A stretch of 64,000 bases of DNA from Paraburkholderia haematera (lineage in GTDB: Bacteria; Pseudomonadota; Gammaproteobacteria; Burkholderiales; Burkholderiaceae): contig NZ_CAJNBK010000005.1 of NCBI RefSeq assembly GCF_905220975.1, positions 248,001 through 312,000 on the forward strand. The letters run 5' to 3'. Made by a program: the position numbers and the translations under genes. The notes under the pieces were generated by a model. The model made no database searches and was not told where the DNA came from. It was given only the letters and a program-made list of their open reading frames with translations. Shown one piece after another: positions 51,837 through 63,680 of the stretch. Each line of letters begins with the position of its first letter. Positions within the stretch are counted from its first letter, which is position 1.

Positions 51837-51985
51837 ATCTCACCGGCGCCTCGTTTCACTACGTCGAAAACGGGATCGATTCGGGCGAGGTGATTAGCAC
51901 GAATCGCATCGAGCGACTTGCGGTGCTGGAGCGGTTTCTCCATTTCTCAACCGCCTCGATGCGCTGCCCGAAATCACAAAACTGA
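51809..51985 (+). pseudogene. Possible formyltransferase fragment
   Basis: The short frame contains LTGASFHYVENGIDSGEVIS, close to the TGVTxHxVDEGIDTGxII block of formyl-transferase N domains. Nothing else of that fold is present, and the frame runs into the opposite-strand MFS gene. Confidence 0.35.
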
Positions 51986-53627
51986 GTACCGCGAGCAACC
52001 ATACCCCAACGCCGCCGTATAGCATCACCCATCCAAACCCTTCCATTAGCGCGGCGTGAACGGCGGCTCCAGAGGGATCGATCTGCGCCAATGCCGGAAT
52101 TCCCGCTCTGACGGCCTCGACATCGCCCGCTGCAATTTTCTCGGCGAGTCGTGCGAGCAAGCCAGCGTCGATCGTCGCCGGCAGACTTGCCTTCAGATGG
52201 AACAGAATGCCGGCAATCAATATCGTGCCCATCAATGCGATGTTGATCGCAAGCGTAATCATTCGCGCACTCATGTCGATGCCGGATGCCATGCCCGCTC
52301 GCTCCGCGGGAACGGCACCGGTTGTCGTGTTGGTCACGGGGGTATTGGTCAGGCCGAGTCCGGCACCGGCGAGTATGCAACCGGGCAACATGGTCAGCGC
52401 GTCCGGATGCGCGACACTGCTGCCGTACTTCATCAACATGAAGCCAAGGCCGATCACGAAAAGGCCCCCAGGGATCGCGATTCCTGAGCCGTAGCGCAAC
52501 ACGAGCCGTTCGCCAAGCGGGGGAAACAGCAGCGTCGGCAGCGTGTACGCAAGTAACGCCAGCCCCGCGCTCATGCTGTCGTAGCCGAGGCCGATCTGGA
52601 AGTAGATCGGTATGTAGATCATGAAGGGCCAGAAACTGAAATTCATACCTGCGGAACCCATCAGCGCACCCGAAAACTGTGGAATCCTGAATACTGAAAA
52701 GTCGAACATCGGCCGTACGCTGAATTTCTCAGCGCAGAGAAATGCCACGAAGGCAGCCACCGTCGCCAGCACGATCAAAATCGCGCGAGCGCTCGTGAAG
52801 CCGAGGTCCGAGCCCTGCGTGATGAAATACACCAGACCGAAAACCGCCAGCGAAAGTGTGACGATGCCGGCCACGTCGAGCGTATGCGCGTGCGGATCGC
52901 GTGATTCCTGCACACCGCCGAAGACCAACGCCAAGGTGACGATGGCGAGCAGTGCATGCACCCAGAAGACCCATTGCCAACCCGATACCGCAACGATCAT
53001 CCCGCCGATAATCGGCCCAAAGCCCAGTCCGATGCCGAGAATGATGCCCCACGCGCTGAACGCCCGGGCGCGCTCGGGGCCCTCGTTGAACTGGTGCGAG
53101 AGCACGGCGACCTGACATATCAGCATTGCGCCGCCGCTCGCGCCTTGCAACAGACGCCCGACGATCAGCGTCGGCACGCTCTGCGCGAGGCCGCAAATCA
53201 ACGAGGTCAAACCGAATAGCGCAATGCCGATGACGAGAATCCGCCGGCGCCCGAATCGGTCCGCCAGCGTGCCGGTCGCCATCAGTACCGTGGTTACCGC
53301 AAGCGTGTAGGCATTCATGATCCATTGCATGCCCCTGAAGTCGGCATGAAGAACACGCTCCAGGGTAGGCAGGATCACCGGCACGCTGGAGATTTCGAGG
53401 GCGAACATCAGCGAGGCGAGACACACGGCGGCCAACGCCAGGGTGTTTTTGCGGATGGAGAAGCGGGTTGTCGTTTGCGCCGGCTCGCCAGATGTGGCCC
53501 GGACAGCGCCCGACTGCCGCGCGGTCGAGCCATGGTCGGTTGTGGCGGTAGTGGCGGTAGTGACGGTAGCGGCGCCCGCGTGCGGCCGTTCGGCGTGCTG
53601 TGGCGACACGTTCCGATATCTGGACAT
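51894..53627 (-). CDS. DHA2-family (EmrB/QacA) MFS efflux transporter
   Basis: The 577-residue protein has 14 TM segments with GTLADRFGRRRILVIG in the TM2-3 loop, LDxT-like start (LEISSVPVILPTLE) and motif C-type sequence WGIILGIGLGFGPIIGG. A hydrophilic N-terminal tail of about 60 residues is unusual for the group. It probably exports drugs or toxic metabolites with proton exchange. GAGGTG precedes ATG 53627. It is divergent from the LysR gene at 53755, its likely regulator. Confidence 0.88.
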   Translation of the reverse strand: MSRYRNVSPQHAERPHAGAATVTTATTATTDHGSTARQSGAVRATSGEPAQTTTRFSIRKNTLALAAVCLASLMFALEISSVPVILPTLERVLHADFRGMQWIMNAYTLAVTTVLMATGTLADRFGRRRILVIGIALFGLTSLICGLAQSVPTLIVGRLLQGASGGAMLICQVAVLSHQFNEGPERARAFSAWGIILGIGLGFGPIIGGMIVAVSGWQWVFWVHALLAIVTLALVFGGVQESRDPHAHTLDVAGIVTLSLAVFGLVYFITQGSDLGFTSARAILIVLATVAAFVAFLCAEKFSVRPMFDFSVFRIPQFSGALMGSAGMNFSFWPFMIYIPIYFQIGLGYDSMSAGLALLAYTLPTLLFPPLGERLVLRYGSGIAIPGGLFVIGLGFMLMKYGSSVAHPDALTMLPGCILAGAGLGLTNTPVTNTTTGAVPAERAGMASGIDMSARMITLAINIALMGTILIAGILFHLKASLPATIDAGLLARLAEKIAAGDVEAVRAGIPALAQIDPSGAAVHAALMEGFGWVMLYGGVGVWLLAVLSFVISGSASRRLRNGETAPAPQVARCDSC

Positions 53628-53682
53628 AGGAATTCACCTCGATTGTCGATGGCCTTCGCCACCAGAGAGTGTGTACTATATA

Positions 53683-53699
53683 AGGGAAATTCCGTCCCT
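53683..53699. promoter_or_regulatory. Inverted repeat in MFS/LysR divergent promoter
   Basis: AGGGA-AATTCCG-TCCCT is a short dyad midway between the divergent starts, in the position expected for a LysR site. Confidence 0.45.
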
Positions 53700-53754
53700 A
53701 TTGACGCTGTTTAGTCCCAGTAATGCGTCTTCAAAGGAACCAATAAGGTGTGGT

Positions 53755-54705
53755 ATGAGCGACATTCTTGATGGCGTGACGACCTTCGTGCGCGTCGTCG
53801 AAACCGGCAGTTTTGCGTTGGCGGCGGAGCGGATGAACCTCACGCGCTCGGCCGTCGGCAAGGTGATCGTGCGGCTTGAAAGGCGCCTCGGCGTACGCCT
53901 AATCAATCGCACGACGCGCAGCCAGAGTCTCACCGAGGACGGGCAAGCCTATTACGACCGCTGTGTGCGTGCGCTCGCCGAACTCGAGGCCGCCGAAGCC
54001 GATCTGGACTCGGGCCGGCGCGAACCCAAAGGGCGTCTGCGCGTGAGCGTGCCGCAAGCCTTCGGCCATCATTGTGTGGCGCCGGTGCTGCTCGGACTCG
54101 CGCGCAAACATCCGCAACTGAAGGTCGATATTTCCATTACGGACCGTTTGGTGGATGTTGTGGAAGAGGGCTTCGACCTGGTCGTGCGAATTGGACCGCT
54201 GGCCGATAGCGGGAGTCTCGTGGCGCGGCGGCTGGGTGTGCAGTACGCGAGTATCGGGGCCGCGCCGTCGTATCTTGCCCAGCACGGCACGCCTCGCAAT
54301 GTCGATGAATTGCGCGGGCACACCGTCATTGCTTACACGCGGGCCGGCGTGGCCGAACCGTGGGACGTGCTCGATGTCGATGGGCAAATCCGGCGCGCGG
54401 AGGTCGAGCCGCAACTTGGCTTCGACGATGTGCAGGGGATTGTCGATGCAGCGATAGCCGGGTTTGGGCTGGCGTGGCTGCCGTGCTGGTTGCTGGCCCG
54501 TTACGTGCAAACGGGCCAGTTGGTGGCGGTGATGGAAAATTGCTTTCGGCCTTTGCAGGAGATCCACGTAGTGTGGCCGAAGAGCCGGTATCTGGCCTTG
54601 AAAACGCGCTGCGCGATCGACGCGCTCGTGGCGGAAATTCCCACCATGGTCAGGTCACCCGCAGTGGACACTCCCAGTCTCACACGCGAGGCACCTGTTC
54701 AGTGA
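53755..54705 (+). CDS. LysR-family regulator, divergent from MFS pump
   Basis: The 316-residue regulator starts DILDGVTTFVRVVETGSFALAAERMNLTRSAVGKVIVRLERRLG split over residues 3-46, a LysR winged helix. The effector domain follows from about residue 90 (GRLRVSVPQAFG, DLVVRIGPLADS, WLPCWLLARY), the PecT/DmlR-like subgroup. ATG 53755 begins exactly at the HTH; upstream in-frame sequence is opposite the MFS gene. Control of the MFS pump is inferred. Confidence 0.9.
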   Translation: MSDILDGVTTFVRVVETGSFALAAERMNLTRSAVGKVIVRLERRLGVRLINRTTRSQSLTEDGQAYYDRCVRALAELEAAEADLDSGRREPKGRLRVSVPQAFGHHCVAPVLLGLARKHPQLKVDISITDRLVDVVEEGFDLVVRIGPLADSGSLVARRLGVQYASIGAAPSYLAQHGTPRNVDELRGHTVIAYTRAGVAEPWDVLDVDGQIRRAEVEPQLGFDDVQGIVDAAIAGFGLAWLPCWLLARYVQTGQLVAVMENCFRPLQEIHVVWPKSRYLALKTRCAIDALVAEIPTMVRSPAVDTPSLTREAPVQ

Positions 54706-55490
54706 GAGGCAAAGCTCTCGGCGAGCCAGGCTCGCATTAGCCCATAGGAACGCGCCGCGGCCCTGGCGTCGTACCGGCAATTGCCTGTCGTCGCTGTCGC
54801 CTCGGTCTCGGTGAAGCAATGTACGACGTGGCCAATCTCGACGAACTGCCAATCGGCGCTACTGTGTCGCATGTTCTCCGTGAACCCGGGCGCGTCCGGC
54901 ATGGTGCTGGTATCGTCAGCGCCGTTTATCGCGAGCACGCGCGCCTTGATGTTCCCGACGAGTGCGGGATCGTCAGTGCTGAGATCGCCATGAAAGGCAA
55001 TCACGGCCTTCACGTCCGAGCCGCTGCGCGCCAGATCGAGCACGGCGCCGCCGCCGAAACAGAAGCCGATGGCCGCAAGGCGCGAGAGATCGATCGGTGC
55101 ATTGGCGGCTTCCGCCTTGAGTTGCTCGAAGGCCTGGCCGATGCGCCGGCGCATCAGGCGGCGATCGTCATAGAGCGGCCCGACTGCAGCCTTGGCCTCG
55201 GCCTCGCCTCTGGGGCGTATCGCTTCGCCGTACATATCGACAAGCAGGATGACATAGTCCTTGCCAGCTATCCTTCTGGCCTTGTCGATGGCGATGTTGT
55301 TAATGCCGTACCAGTTGGGCACCATGACGAGGCCGGGGCGCCTGGCGTTCGTGGCGTCGTCATAGACCAGCATGCTCTTGAACGTGGTGCCGTCCAGAGT
55401 CCAGTCGACGGACCGGGCGATCATCTTCGCCGGAGCAGGCGAAGCGATGAAGATGGCGAGCAGGACAAGAATGAGGCGCACAAGTCGCAT
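54699..55490 (-). CDS. Exported dienelactone-hydrolase-family protein
   Basis: The 263-residue alpha/beta-hydrolase has a signal peptide (FIASPAPAKM), VPNWYGINNIAIDKA, the nucleophile elbow GFCFGGG with catalytic Cys, Asp in NGADDTST and His in GHVVHCF, the DLH triad. Secreted DLH relatives are widely annotated but their substrate is seldom known. ATG 55490 is preferred to one at 55529, which would precede the signal peptide. It converges on the LysR gene with a 7-base overlap. Confidence 0.85.
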   Translation of the reverse strand: MRLVRLILVLLAIFIASPAPAKMIARSVDWTLDGTTFKSMLVYDDATNARRPGLVMVPNWYGINNIAIDKARRIAGKDYVILLVDMYGEAIRPRGEAEAKAAVGPLYDDRRLMRRRIGQAFEQLKAEAANAPIDLSRLAAIGFCFGGGAVLDLARSGSDVKAVIAFHGDLSTDDPALVGNIKARVLAINGADDTSTMPDAPGFTENMRHSSADWQFVEIGHVVHCFTETEATATTGNCRYDARAAARSYGLMRAWLAESFASH

Positions 55491-55547
55491 GGACCTATTT
55501 TTTCGGTGGCTTGGATAAAGAATCGACATGGCGATTGGCGCGTCGAA

Positions 55548-56396
55548 CTAGCGAGCGGGCCGTTGACTTAGCCAGATGCTGCCAATGACTAAACCGACAC
55601 CGAAGATCTGAAGCGAGCTCAGCGTCTGATTCAGGATCAACCATCCAAGCAGCACGGCGATCAACGGGCTGAGGAAAAGAAGCGGCGACACCACGGCGGA
55701 TTCCAGTCGCGCAATACCGCGAAACCACAGCACATAAGTCAAAGCCGAACCGATCAGCCCGAGCCACACGAGTCCAAACAGATTGGTTATCGTCGGCGCT
55801 GGAATAGCCGGTTCGAACATGAGGACCACAGGAACCAGAAGGATGCCGCCGGCCGTCAGTTGCCAGGCTGTGAAGGTGAGCAGTGACACCGGCGGTTGCC
55901 ATTTGCGTGTCAAGATGTTTCCGACCGCCATAGAGACCGCTCCAGTGAGGCCGGCTGCAACGCCAACCGTATCGAGCGCTGCATGCGGGGTCAGCACCAG
56001 CAAGGCAACACCTCCAATCCCGACGAGAGCGGCGAGAATCGACAAGGGGCGAACCGGGCTGGCAAGCAGGACGGAGGCGAGGAAAACCGCAAACAGCGGC
56101 TGGACCGCCGCCACTGTCGCGGCGACACCGCCAGGAAGCCGGTAGACCGCTACGAACAGCATGCTCAAAAAGATCGAGATGTTGAGCGCCCCGAGGACGA
56201 AACTGCGTAGCCACCAGACACCCGTCGGAAATCGCCGCACGATCGAGAGCAGCAGCAATCCGGCGGGCAACGCACGTAGCATGGCGACCGTCATCGGCGA
56301 AAAATTCGGCAGAAATTCGGTGGCGACGATATAAGTACTGCCCCAGACGGCAGGCGCGATTGCCGTGAGCAGCAGGTCGGAAGCGTTTGTTCTCAT
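55548..56396 (-). CDS. EamA/DMT-family transporter
   Basis: The 282-residue membrane protein has ten TM helices in two EamA halves (ALRALPAGLLLLSIV in the first; LVWLGLIGSALTYVLWFRGI in the second). It likely exports an amino acid or metabolite. Its start overlaps the nitroreductase stop by ATGA, so the two are translationally coupled. Confidence 0.88.
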   Translation of the reverse strand: MRTNASDLLLTAIAPAVWGSTYIVATEFLPNFSPMTVAMLRALPAGLLLLSIVRRFPTGVWWLRSFVLGALNISIFLSMLFVAVYRLPGGVAATVAAVQPLFAVFLASVLLASPVRPLSILAALVGIGGVALLVLTPHAALDTVGVAAGLTGAVSMAVGNILTRKWQPPVSLLTFTAWQLTAGGILLVPVVLMFEPAIPAPTITNLFGLVWLGLIGSALTYVLWFRGIARLESAVVSPLLFLSPLIAVLLGWLILNQTLSSLQIFGVGLVIGSIWLSQRPAR

Positions 56397-57007
56397 AGGA
56401 TTTGCAGAACCTCGGAGAGCGGACGGCGGGGTTTCTGCGGCCAGTTGCCTGGCGCTGCGCGGCCGACTGGAACGAGCATCACAGGCACCTCGCTGCGCCT
56501 GAGCCCGAACGCGCGCACCACGCCATCGGCATCGAATCCAATCATTGGACTGGAGACGAAGCCCAGCGCTTCGGCTGCATAGATCAGCGTCGCAGCGCCG
56601 AGCGTGGCCGAACGCACGGCTTCGTCACGCGCCGTCTGGGGATCGGCGTATTGCGTTCGAGCGCCTGCTTGCCAGCCGGAAGGTAAATCCGCCGGCATGT
56701 AGCCCGCTTCGACAAAGGGCTGCAACCGTTCGGGGATGGTCGTGGGATCGGGCAGCAGCCCGCAGATGATGAAGGTGACGGCCGCGTCCGACACCTTCGC
56801 CTGGCCATGAGCGAGACTGCGCAATCTGGCCTTTGATGCCGGCGTGCGCATGGCGATGAACCGCCAATTCTGAAGGTTGTAGGCGGTTGGAGCCCGCGTC
56901 GCAAGACGCACCAGCTCCTCGATCTCGGCATCCGCCAACGCGTGCGAGGCATCGAACAGATTGGCGGAAACACGCTGCTCGATGAGCGCGATTGTGGGTT
57001 TGGTCAT
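56393..57007 (-). CDS. Nitroreductase-family protein
   Basis: The 204-residue flavoprotein has LVRLATRAPTAYNLQNWRF (FMN-binding start), a mid AATLIYAAEALGFVSSPMIGFD and a C-terminal VMLVPVGRAAPGNWPQKPRRPLSEV. These enzymes use NAD(P)H to reduce nitro compounds, quinones or flavins. First gene of the nitroreductase-EamA-DLH run and divergent from a LysR gene, so it may be its target. Confidence 0.88.
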   Translation of the reverse strand: MTKPTIALIEQRVSANLFDASHALADAEIEELVRLATRAPTAYNLQNWRFIAMRTPASKARLRSLAHGQAKVSDAAVTFIICGLLPDPTTIPERLQPFVEAGYMPADLPSGWQAGARTQYADPQTARDEAVRSATLGAATLIYAAEALGFVSSPMIGFDADGVVRAFGLRRSEVPVMLVPVGRAAPGNWPQKPRRPLSEVLQIL

Positions 57008-57112
57008 GATTCCATCCCGAACTGAAAATAATCTTTCAGCAGAATAGGGAATTCACCGTGAGATGATAATGTTAGATTAGAAAGAACATTGTTTACCATT
57101 GGTGAATTGTTA

Positions 57113-58033
57113 ATGGATCGCTATGTTGCCCTGCAGGTCTTTCGCCATGTGGCGGAACTGAACAGTTTTGCCGAGGCCGGACGGCGGCTCAGACTATCTT
57201 CAGCGGCGATCAGCAAAAACATCGCCGAGTTGGAGGCGTATGTCGGCGCACGGCTCATCAACCGGACGACGCGGCGCATGGCGCTCACCGAAGAGGGCAG
57301 AATCTATCTGGAGCATGTCACGCGCGGACTCGATGCGCTGGCAGAAGCGGACGAAGCGTTGGGTCCGGTCAAAACCGCGCCGAGCGGCACGCTGCGGGTC
57401 ACCGCACCGATGACCGTCACGTTGACGCGGCTCTCGGCTGCGATTCCCCGGTTTCTATCGCAGTACCCGGATTTGAAGCTCGATCTACTGCTGGATGACC
57501 GGCGGGTCGATCTCGTTCGCGAGGGGGTCGATCTTGCCATTCGCGGCAGCGACAATCTTGAGGACTCCAGCCTGATTGCCAGAAAGCTGACGGTGATGCC
57601 GCATGTGCTGTGCGCCGCGCCGTCCTATTTCGAGGCGCATGGCAAGCCTGAGACACCTTCGGACCTGAAGGCGCTCAATTGCATTCGATTCAGCCTCTCC
57701 GGACATGCCGATACATGGGAGTTCAGTCAAGGCGATCGCACCGAAAGGATTGCCGTCGACGCCCGATATTCGGTGACCTCGAGCCTCGCGGTCCGTGACG
57801 CGCTGCGCGCGGGCTTTGGCCTGAGCCTGATCCCTTATCCCTATGTCGAAGACGACTTGAAGGAGGGGCGGCTGCAATCCGCACTGGAGGACTGGAGCAC
57901 TGTGGAAACCACGCTCTATGCTGTCTATTCGTCGCGGCAACACGTCGCTCCGAAAATCCGCGCCTTTCTTGGTTTCCTCATTGAGGAATTTAGTCGGGAA
58001 CGAGAGGCGCGTGTTCATGCTTCTTTGGCGTGA
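57113..58033 (+). CDS. LysR-family regulator, divergent from nitroreductase
   Basis: The 306-residue regulator starts MDRYVALQVFRHVAEL, then SFAEAGRRLRLSSAAISKNIAELEAYVG (HTH) and an effector domain with GTLRVTAPMT, DLAIRGSDNLEDSS and LSLIPYPYVEDDL. An in-frame TTG at 57089 would add eight residues; ATG 57113 is the usual family start. The 105-base divergent gap with 57007 suggests shared control. Confidence 0.9.
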   Translation: MDRYVALQVFRHVAELNSFAEAGRRLRLSSAAISKNIAELEAYVGARLINRTTRRMALTEEGRIYLEHVTRGLDALAEADEALGPVKTAPSGTLRVTAPMTVTLTRLSAAIPRFLSQYPDLKLDLLLDDRRVDLVREGVDLAIRGSDNLEDSSLIARKLTVMPHVLCAAPSYFEAHGKPETPSDLKALNCIRFSLSGHADTWEFSQGDRTERIAVDARYSVTSSLAVRDALRAGFGLSLIPYPYVEDDLKEGRLQSALEDWSTVETTLYAVYSSRQHVAPKIRAFLGFLIEEFSREREARVHASLA

Positions 58034-58073
58034 ATAGACCGATAGAAAGAGAAAAACCACCGCAGCAGATGAA

Positions 58074-60263
58074 TCAAAACTCTAAGGTCGCGCTGGCCAC
58101 AAAAGTCCGTGTCGGCGAAGGTGCCACATAGTATCCCCATGCAGTGGTCCAATACCGGCGGTTGAACAGGTTATTCACACCCGCCCGAAGCGTCACATCC
58201 TTCCCGGCGATTCTGGTCTCATACCTGCCGCTCAAATCGTAAGTGACATAAGCCGGCACAAACTGCGAGTTATCCGCATTGACCGCCTGGTTGCCGACAT
58301 ACTTCCCACCAAACGCCAACGTCAACGGACGCAGATACGAAGGGTTGTATTCAACACGCCCCGTTACGGTAAACCGCGGGGCCCCATATACCCGCTTACC
58401 TTCGACCGTAACGTCGTCCACGTCGACAGCCTTCGTATCAAGCCACATCACGCCGCCCATCACGCGCCATTCGCTCGTCAGCGCAAGCCAGCCGCTTGCA
58501 TCGACACCGGTATAGCGCTTCGTGCCGTCCTGCACGAAGATATTGGCCGAGTTTGTATAGTTGTAGCCCTGATCGACGCGGAACAGTGCAAGATTGGCGC
58601 CCCACTTGCTGTGGTCCGTCTTGAAGCCAACTTCGTACTGCCTGCTTTTGAGCGGGCCGAACGTAGCAGGGTAATTGAGGTTGGTGTTCGAGGCCGAGCC
58701 GCCCTGTTCCAGCGATTCGACATAGCTCGCATACGCCGTGGAGTATGGATCGGTCTTGAACATCAGCGCGAAGGTCGGCGTGACCGGATCCGCGCTGTAT
58801 TGCGACGATACCGCGCCGCTCGGGGCGTACACGTGCTGGCGGTATTGCGTGTAACGCACACCAACCAGCGCGGACAGACGTGACGTGAACTGCACCGTGT
58901 CGCTCGCGTACACGGCAGCCTGCGTGGTGCGCTGCTGGCGGTACAGGTCGGAGCCGATGCTGACTTCGTCGTTGGTCAGCAAGGTGCTGCCATACAGATT
59001 GCCGTTGCCGAGAAAGTAGCCGCTATTCCAGCCCACGCTGTTGCTGTACTCGCTGGTTTGCGTCTCGAAGCCCGCGCCGACCACTACATCGTGCTTGATG
59101 CCGCCGGTATTGAATTTGCCCTGCACCATCGCGTCGACGTTCTGATAGAAGTAGCGCGTCATGGCCGCATAGAGCGTGTTCGTGTAGTTGCCCGCGTTGT
59201 CGGTCACGAACAGGAAGCTGTCCGAATTGGTGCGATTCTCCTTCGCAAAGCGGTACTTCACGCTCGCATGCCAGTTCTCTGAAAGGCGGTAATCGAGACC
59301 CGTGCCGAACGAGGCCATCTCGGTCTGATAGTAGTTCTGTGGCTGCGTCAGCGCATGGGTGACGGTGCTCGCGTCGGGAATGCCGAGGCCGCTGCCGAAC
59401 ATCAGGCCGAATACCGTGCCGTTGGTTTTGCGCTTCTGATAGAAGGCGTCGGCGCTAAAGGTCAGGTCCGGCGTAATGCGGAAGTCGAACGCCAGTGAGG
59501 CCACCTGACGGCGCACATGACCGTGATCTTCAGCGGTGTTGCCGTCTTCGTTGACGAGGTTCAGGCGGTAGCCGAAGCGGTTGTCGTTGCCGAAACGGCC
59601 ACCCAGATCGACCGCCTCGCTGAACACACCGGCCGACTTGTAGCCGATCGAGATGCTGCGGTACGGAGTGTCGGTTGGGCGTTTCAGTACGTAGTTGACG
59701 ATGCCGCCCGGCGAGCCGAAACCGTACATAAAGCCGGACAGGCCCTTGAGCAATTCGACCTGCTCGAACGGTTCGAGCGAGAGATCGGTGTCCCACGAGG
59801 GGAACGTCTGGCCGTCCACCTTGATGCTGTTCAACGTATCGATCGGCATGCCGCGCACGTTGAACATCGAATTCTCGCTGATCGAGTTCTCGCTGCTGAC
59901 CGATACCGCCGGGTCGTACCTGAACACATCGTTCGCGGTTGTCGCGAACAGATCCTGTGCTTCGTCGCTCGTCACCACGTGTGTCGAGAATGGCGTGTCC
60001 ACCTGCTTGCGCGAACCCAGTGCGCCGGCGCTGACGGTGTCGGCCTGAGCCGCGGTTGTGTCTTTCGTTGCCGAGACGCTCACGGCCGGTAGCGTGGCTG
60101 CGGCGTCGCTTGCCGCGACCTGCGCCCATCCCGATGACGACAGCGTAGATAACGATAGCCCGACGCTGACGAACAGCCCCGCACTGAGTAGCGACGGCGT
60201 ACGGCGGTGGCCGCGCATGAACGTTGGCCGCGCTGGGCGGCCGGCGACAAAGAGATTCTGCAT
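58074..60263 (-). CDS. TonB-dependent siderophore receptor
   Basis: The 729-residue outer-membrane receptor has a signal peptide (SSGWAQVA), a short TonB-box-like stretch PAVSVSATK, a plug domain (DVFRYDPAVSV, FNVRGMPIDTLNSIKVDGQ, ELLKGLSGFMYGFGSPGGIVNY) and a 22-stranded barrel ending in a C-terminal Phe (FVASATLEF). The FMYGxGxPGG motif marks siderophore receptors. ATG 60263 is preferred; a GTG 13 codons upstream is possible. A Fur-like site lies about 115 bases upstream. Confidence 0.92.
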   Translation of the reverse strand: MQNLFVAGRPARPTFMRGHRRTPSLLSAGLFVSVGLSLSTLSSSGWAQVAASDAAATLPAVSVSATKDTTAAQADTVSAGALGSRKQVDTPFSTHVVTSDEAQDLFATTANDVFRYDPAVSVSSENSISENSMFNVRGMPIDTLNSIKVDGQTFPSWDTDLSLEPFEQVELLKGLSGFMYGFGSPGGIVNYVLKRPTDTPYRSISIGYKSAGVFSEAVDLGGRFGNDNRFGYRLNLVNEDGNTAEDHGHVRRQVASLAFDFRITPDLTFSADAFYQKRKTNGTVFGLMFGSGLGIPDASTVTHALTQPQNYYQTEMASFGTGLDYRLSENWHASVKYRFAKENRTNSDSFLFVTDNAGNYTNTLYAAMTRYFYQNVDAMVQGKFNTGGIKHDVVVGAGFETQTSEYSNSVGWNSGYFLGNGNLYGSTLLTNDEVSIGSDLYRQQRTTQAAVYASDTVQFTSRLSALVGVRYTQYRQHVYAPSGAVSSQYSADPVTPTFALMFKTDPYSTAYASYVESLEQGGSASNTNLNYPATFGPLKSRQYEVGFKTDHSKWGANLALFRVDQGYNYTNSANIFVQDGTKRYTGVDASGWLALTSEWRVMGGVMWLDTKAVDVDDVTVEGKRVYGAPRFTVTGRVEYNPSYLRPLTLAFGGKYVGNQAVNADNSQFVPAYVTYDLSGRYETRIAGKDVTLRAGVNNLFNRRYWTTAWGYYVAPSPTRTFVASATLEF

Positions 60264-60377
60264 GTTGTTCGAGTTGGGCTGGGTGGCGCCGCCGCGCACC
60301 AAAAAAGTGCGGGAAGGCAGCCTTCGAGCGAGTGGTGGTTAAACAGACGGTTCAAACTTCTAATTCGCACGAATGGT

Positions 60378-60396
60378 AATGCATCTGATTCGCATT
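60378..60396. promoter_or_regulatory. Fur-box-like sequence
   Basis: AATGCATCTGATTCGCATT (reverse AATGCGAATCAGATGCATT) agrees with about 14 of 19 positions of the common AATGAGAATCATTCTCATT form. It sits upstream of an iron-siderophore receptor gene. The rest of the 60.26-60.67 kb gap holds nothing else I can support. Confidence 0.5.
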
Positions 60397-60663
60397 CACA
60401 ATCTATTTCGAATCGCGAGTCATCTATAAGACATCTGTCTTAAGGCATAGGGTAATCGGCTGTAAGCCTTATCTGGCGGGGCTCGGCCCCGTTCATGATG
60501 TTGCGGCGATATGTTTGTTTAGCAGCGAGTACTGGAAAACGCGCATATACTCACGGTCGGGCCGTAAAAAGTAGTGCCGTGGGTCGCGCTGCGTTCCTGC
60601 TGCTTTGCCGTCATCTCGCGGCTCAGCGCCACCAACGCTCTGTCTATCACTTCACCAAGCTAA

Positions 60664-62901
<2,238 letters not shown>

Positions 62902-62979
62902 TGCGCTGAATGCGCTGAATGAGGTGCTGAGGCTGTCGCTCAAGGTACCAAAGCCAGTACGCAAATAAGCCGTAAGCAA

Positions 62980-63010
62980 GACGATGGCGCTCCTGAGGAG
63001 CGCCATCGTC
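62980..63010. terminator. 15-bp stem-loop after icd
   Basis: GACGATGGCGCTCCT-G-AGGAGCGCCATCGTC pairs perfectly and is followed by GTTTCT on the plus strand. It separates icd from the converging small gene. Confidence 0.85.
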
Positions 63011-63044
63011 GTTTCTACGCGCACGTGGGCGGTCATGCCGGCCC

Positions 63045-63272
63045 TCACACGTGAACGATTTCCCAATCGCTGAGTTTTTCAGGAATCTCGAGCGTCGACG
63101 TGTCGAGTTCGGTCAGCTGCTCGCAGGTCAGGCCGCGTGCGACTTCATCGGCTGCCTGTTCCGGGCAGGAGAATTCGCCAAGCGTCTCATTGCCGTAGGT
63201 TGCCTCCCAACCATCCTGGCCCGGCAAAATGTAGAACGCTCCCTGGGTCGATCCAAAGCGAAAGCCTTTCAT
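63045..63272 (-). CDS. Small conserved protein, unknown function
   Basis: The 75-residue protein starts MKGFRFGSTQGAFYILPGQDGWEA with GGGAG seven bases before ATG 63272. It is acidic and rich in Glu and Thr, with FSCPEQAADEVARGL, TLEIPEKLSDWEIV. No signal peptide and no named domain; a short cytoplasmic protein. The gap 63273-63680 shows no other gene. Confidence 0.7.
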   Translation of the reverse strand: MKGFRFGSTQGAFYILPGQDGWEATYGNETLGEFSCPEQAADEVARGLTCEQLTELDTSTLEIPEKLSDWEIVHV

Positions 63273-63680
63273 TTTTAGTCTCCCAATTGCCAATTAAAAA
63301 CCGCGATGCCGGGGCGGCTTCAGGTAGGGCGGGGGACTCGCTGCAACTGCGTTTGCGTCCCGTCTTTTGCTGCACCCTTTTCGCTGCGTCCTATGAAGCG
63401 TCGGCTCTTGTAAAAGAGTCTACGTCAGCAAGTCATGGCGCAAGGGGTTGTTAGACGGTTCGTTCAATCAAAAAATATCGTTTAAATATAAAGGCTTACA
63501 TCCGTCATTTTACGATGTGCAACGTGGGGCGACATTGCGAAATGGCGAATTTGTGCCACGCACCACGATTTTTTACGAAGCAAGGGCTCATGCCACATCG
63601 TGAAATTTTCAGCGAGTTAGCAGACATTGGGGCAGGGTGCGAGCAAGTTGCCCGTTGGAGCGGAAGGTCTCCCCATCGCT

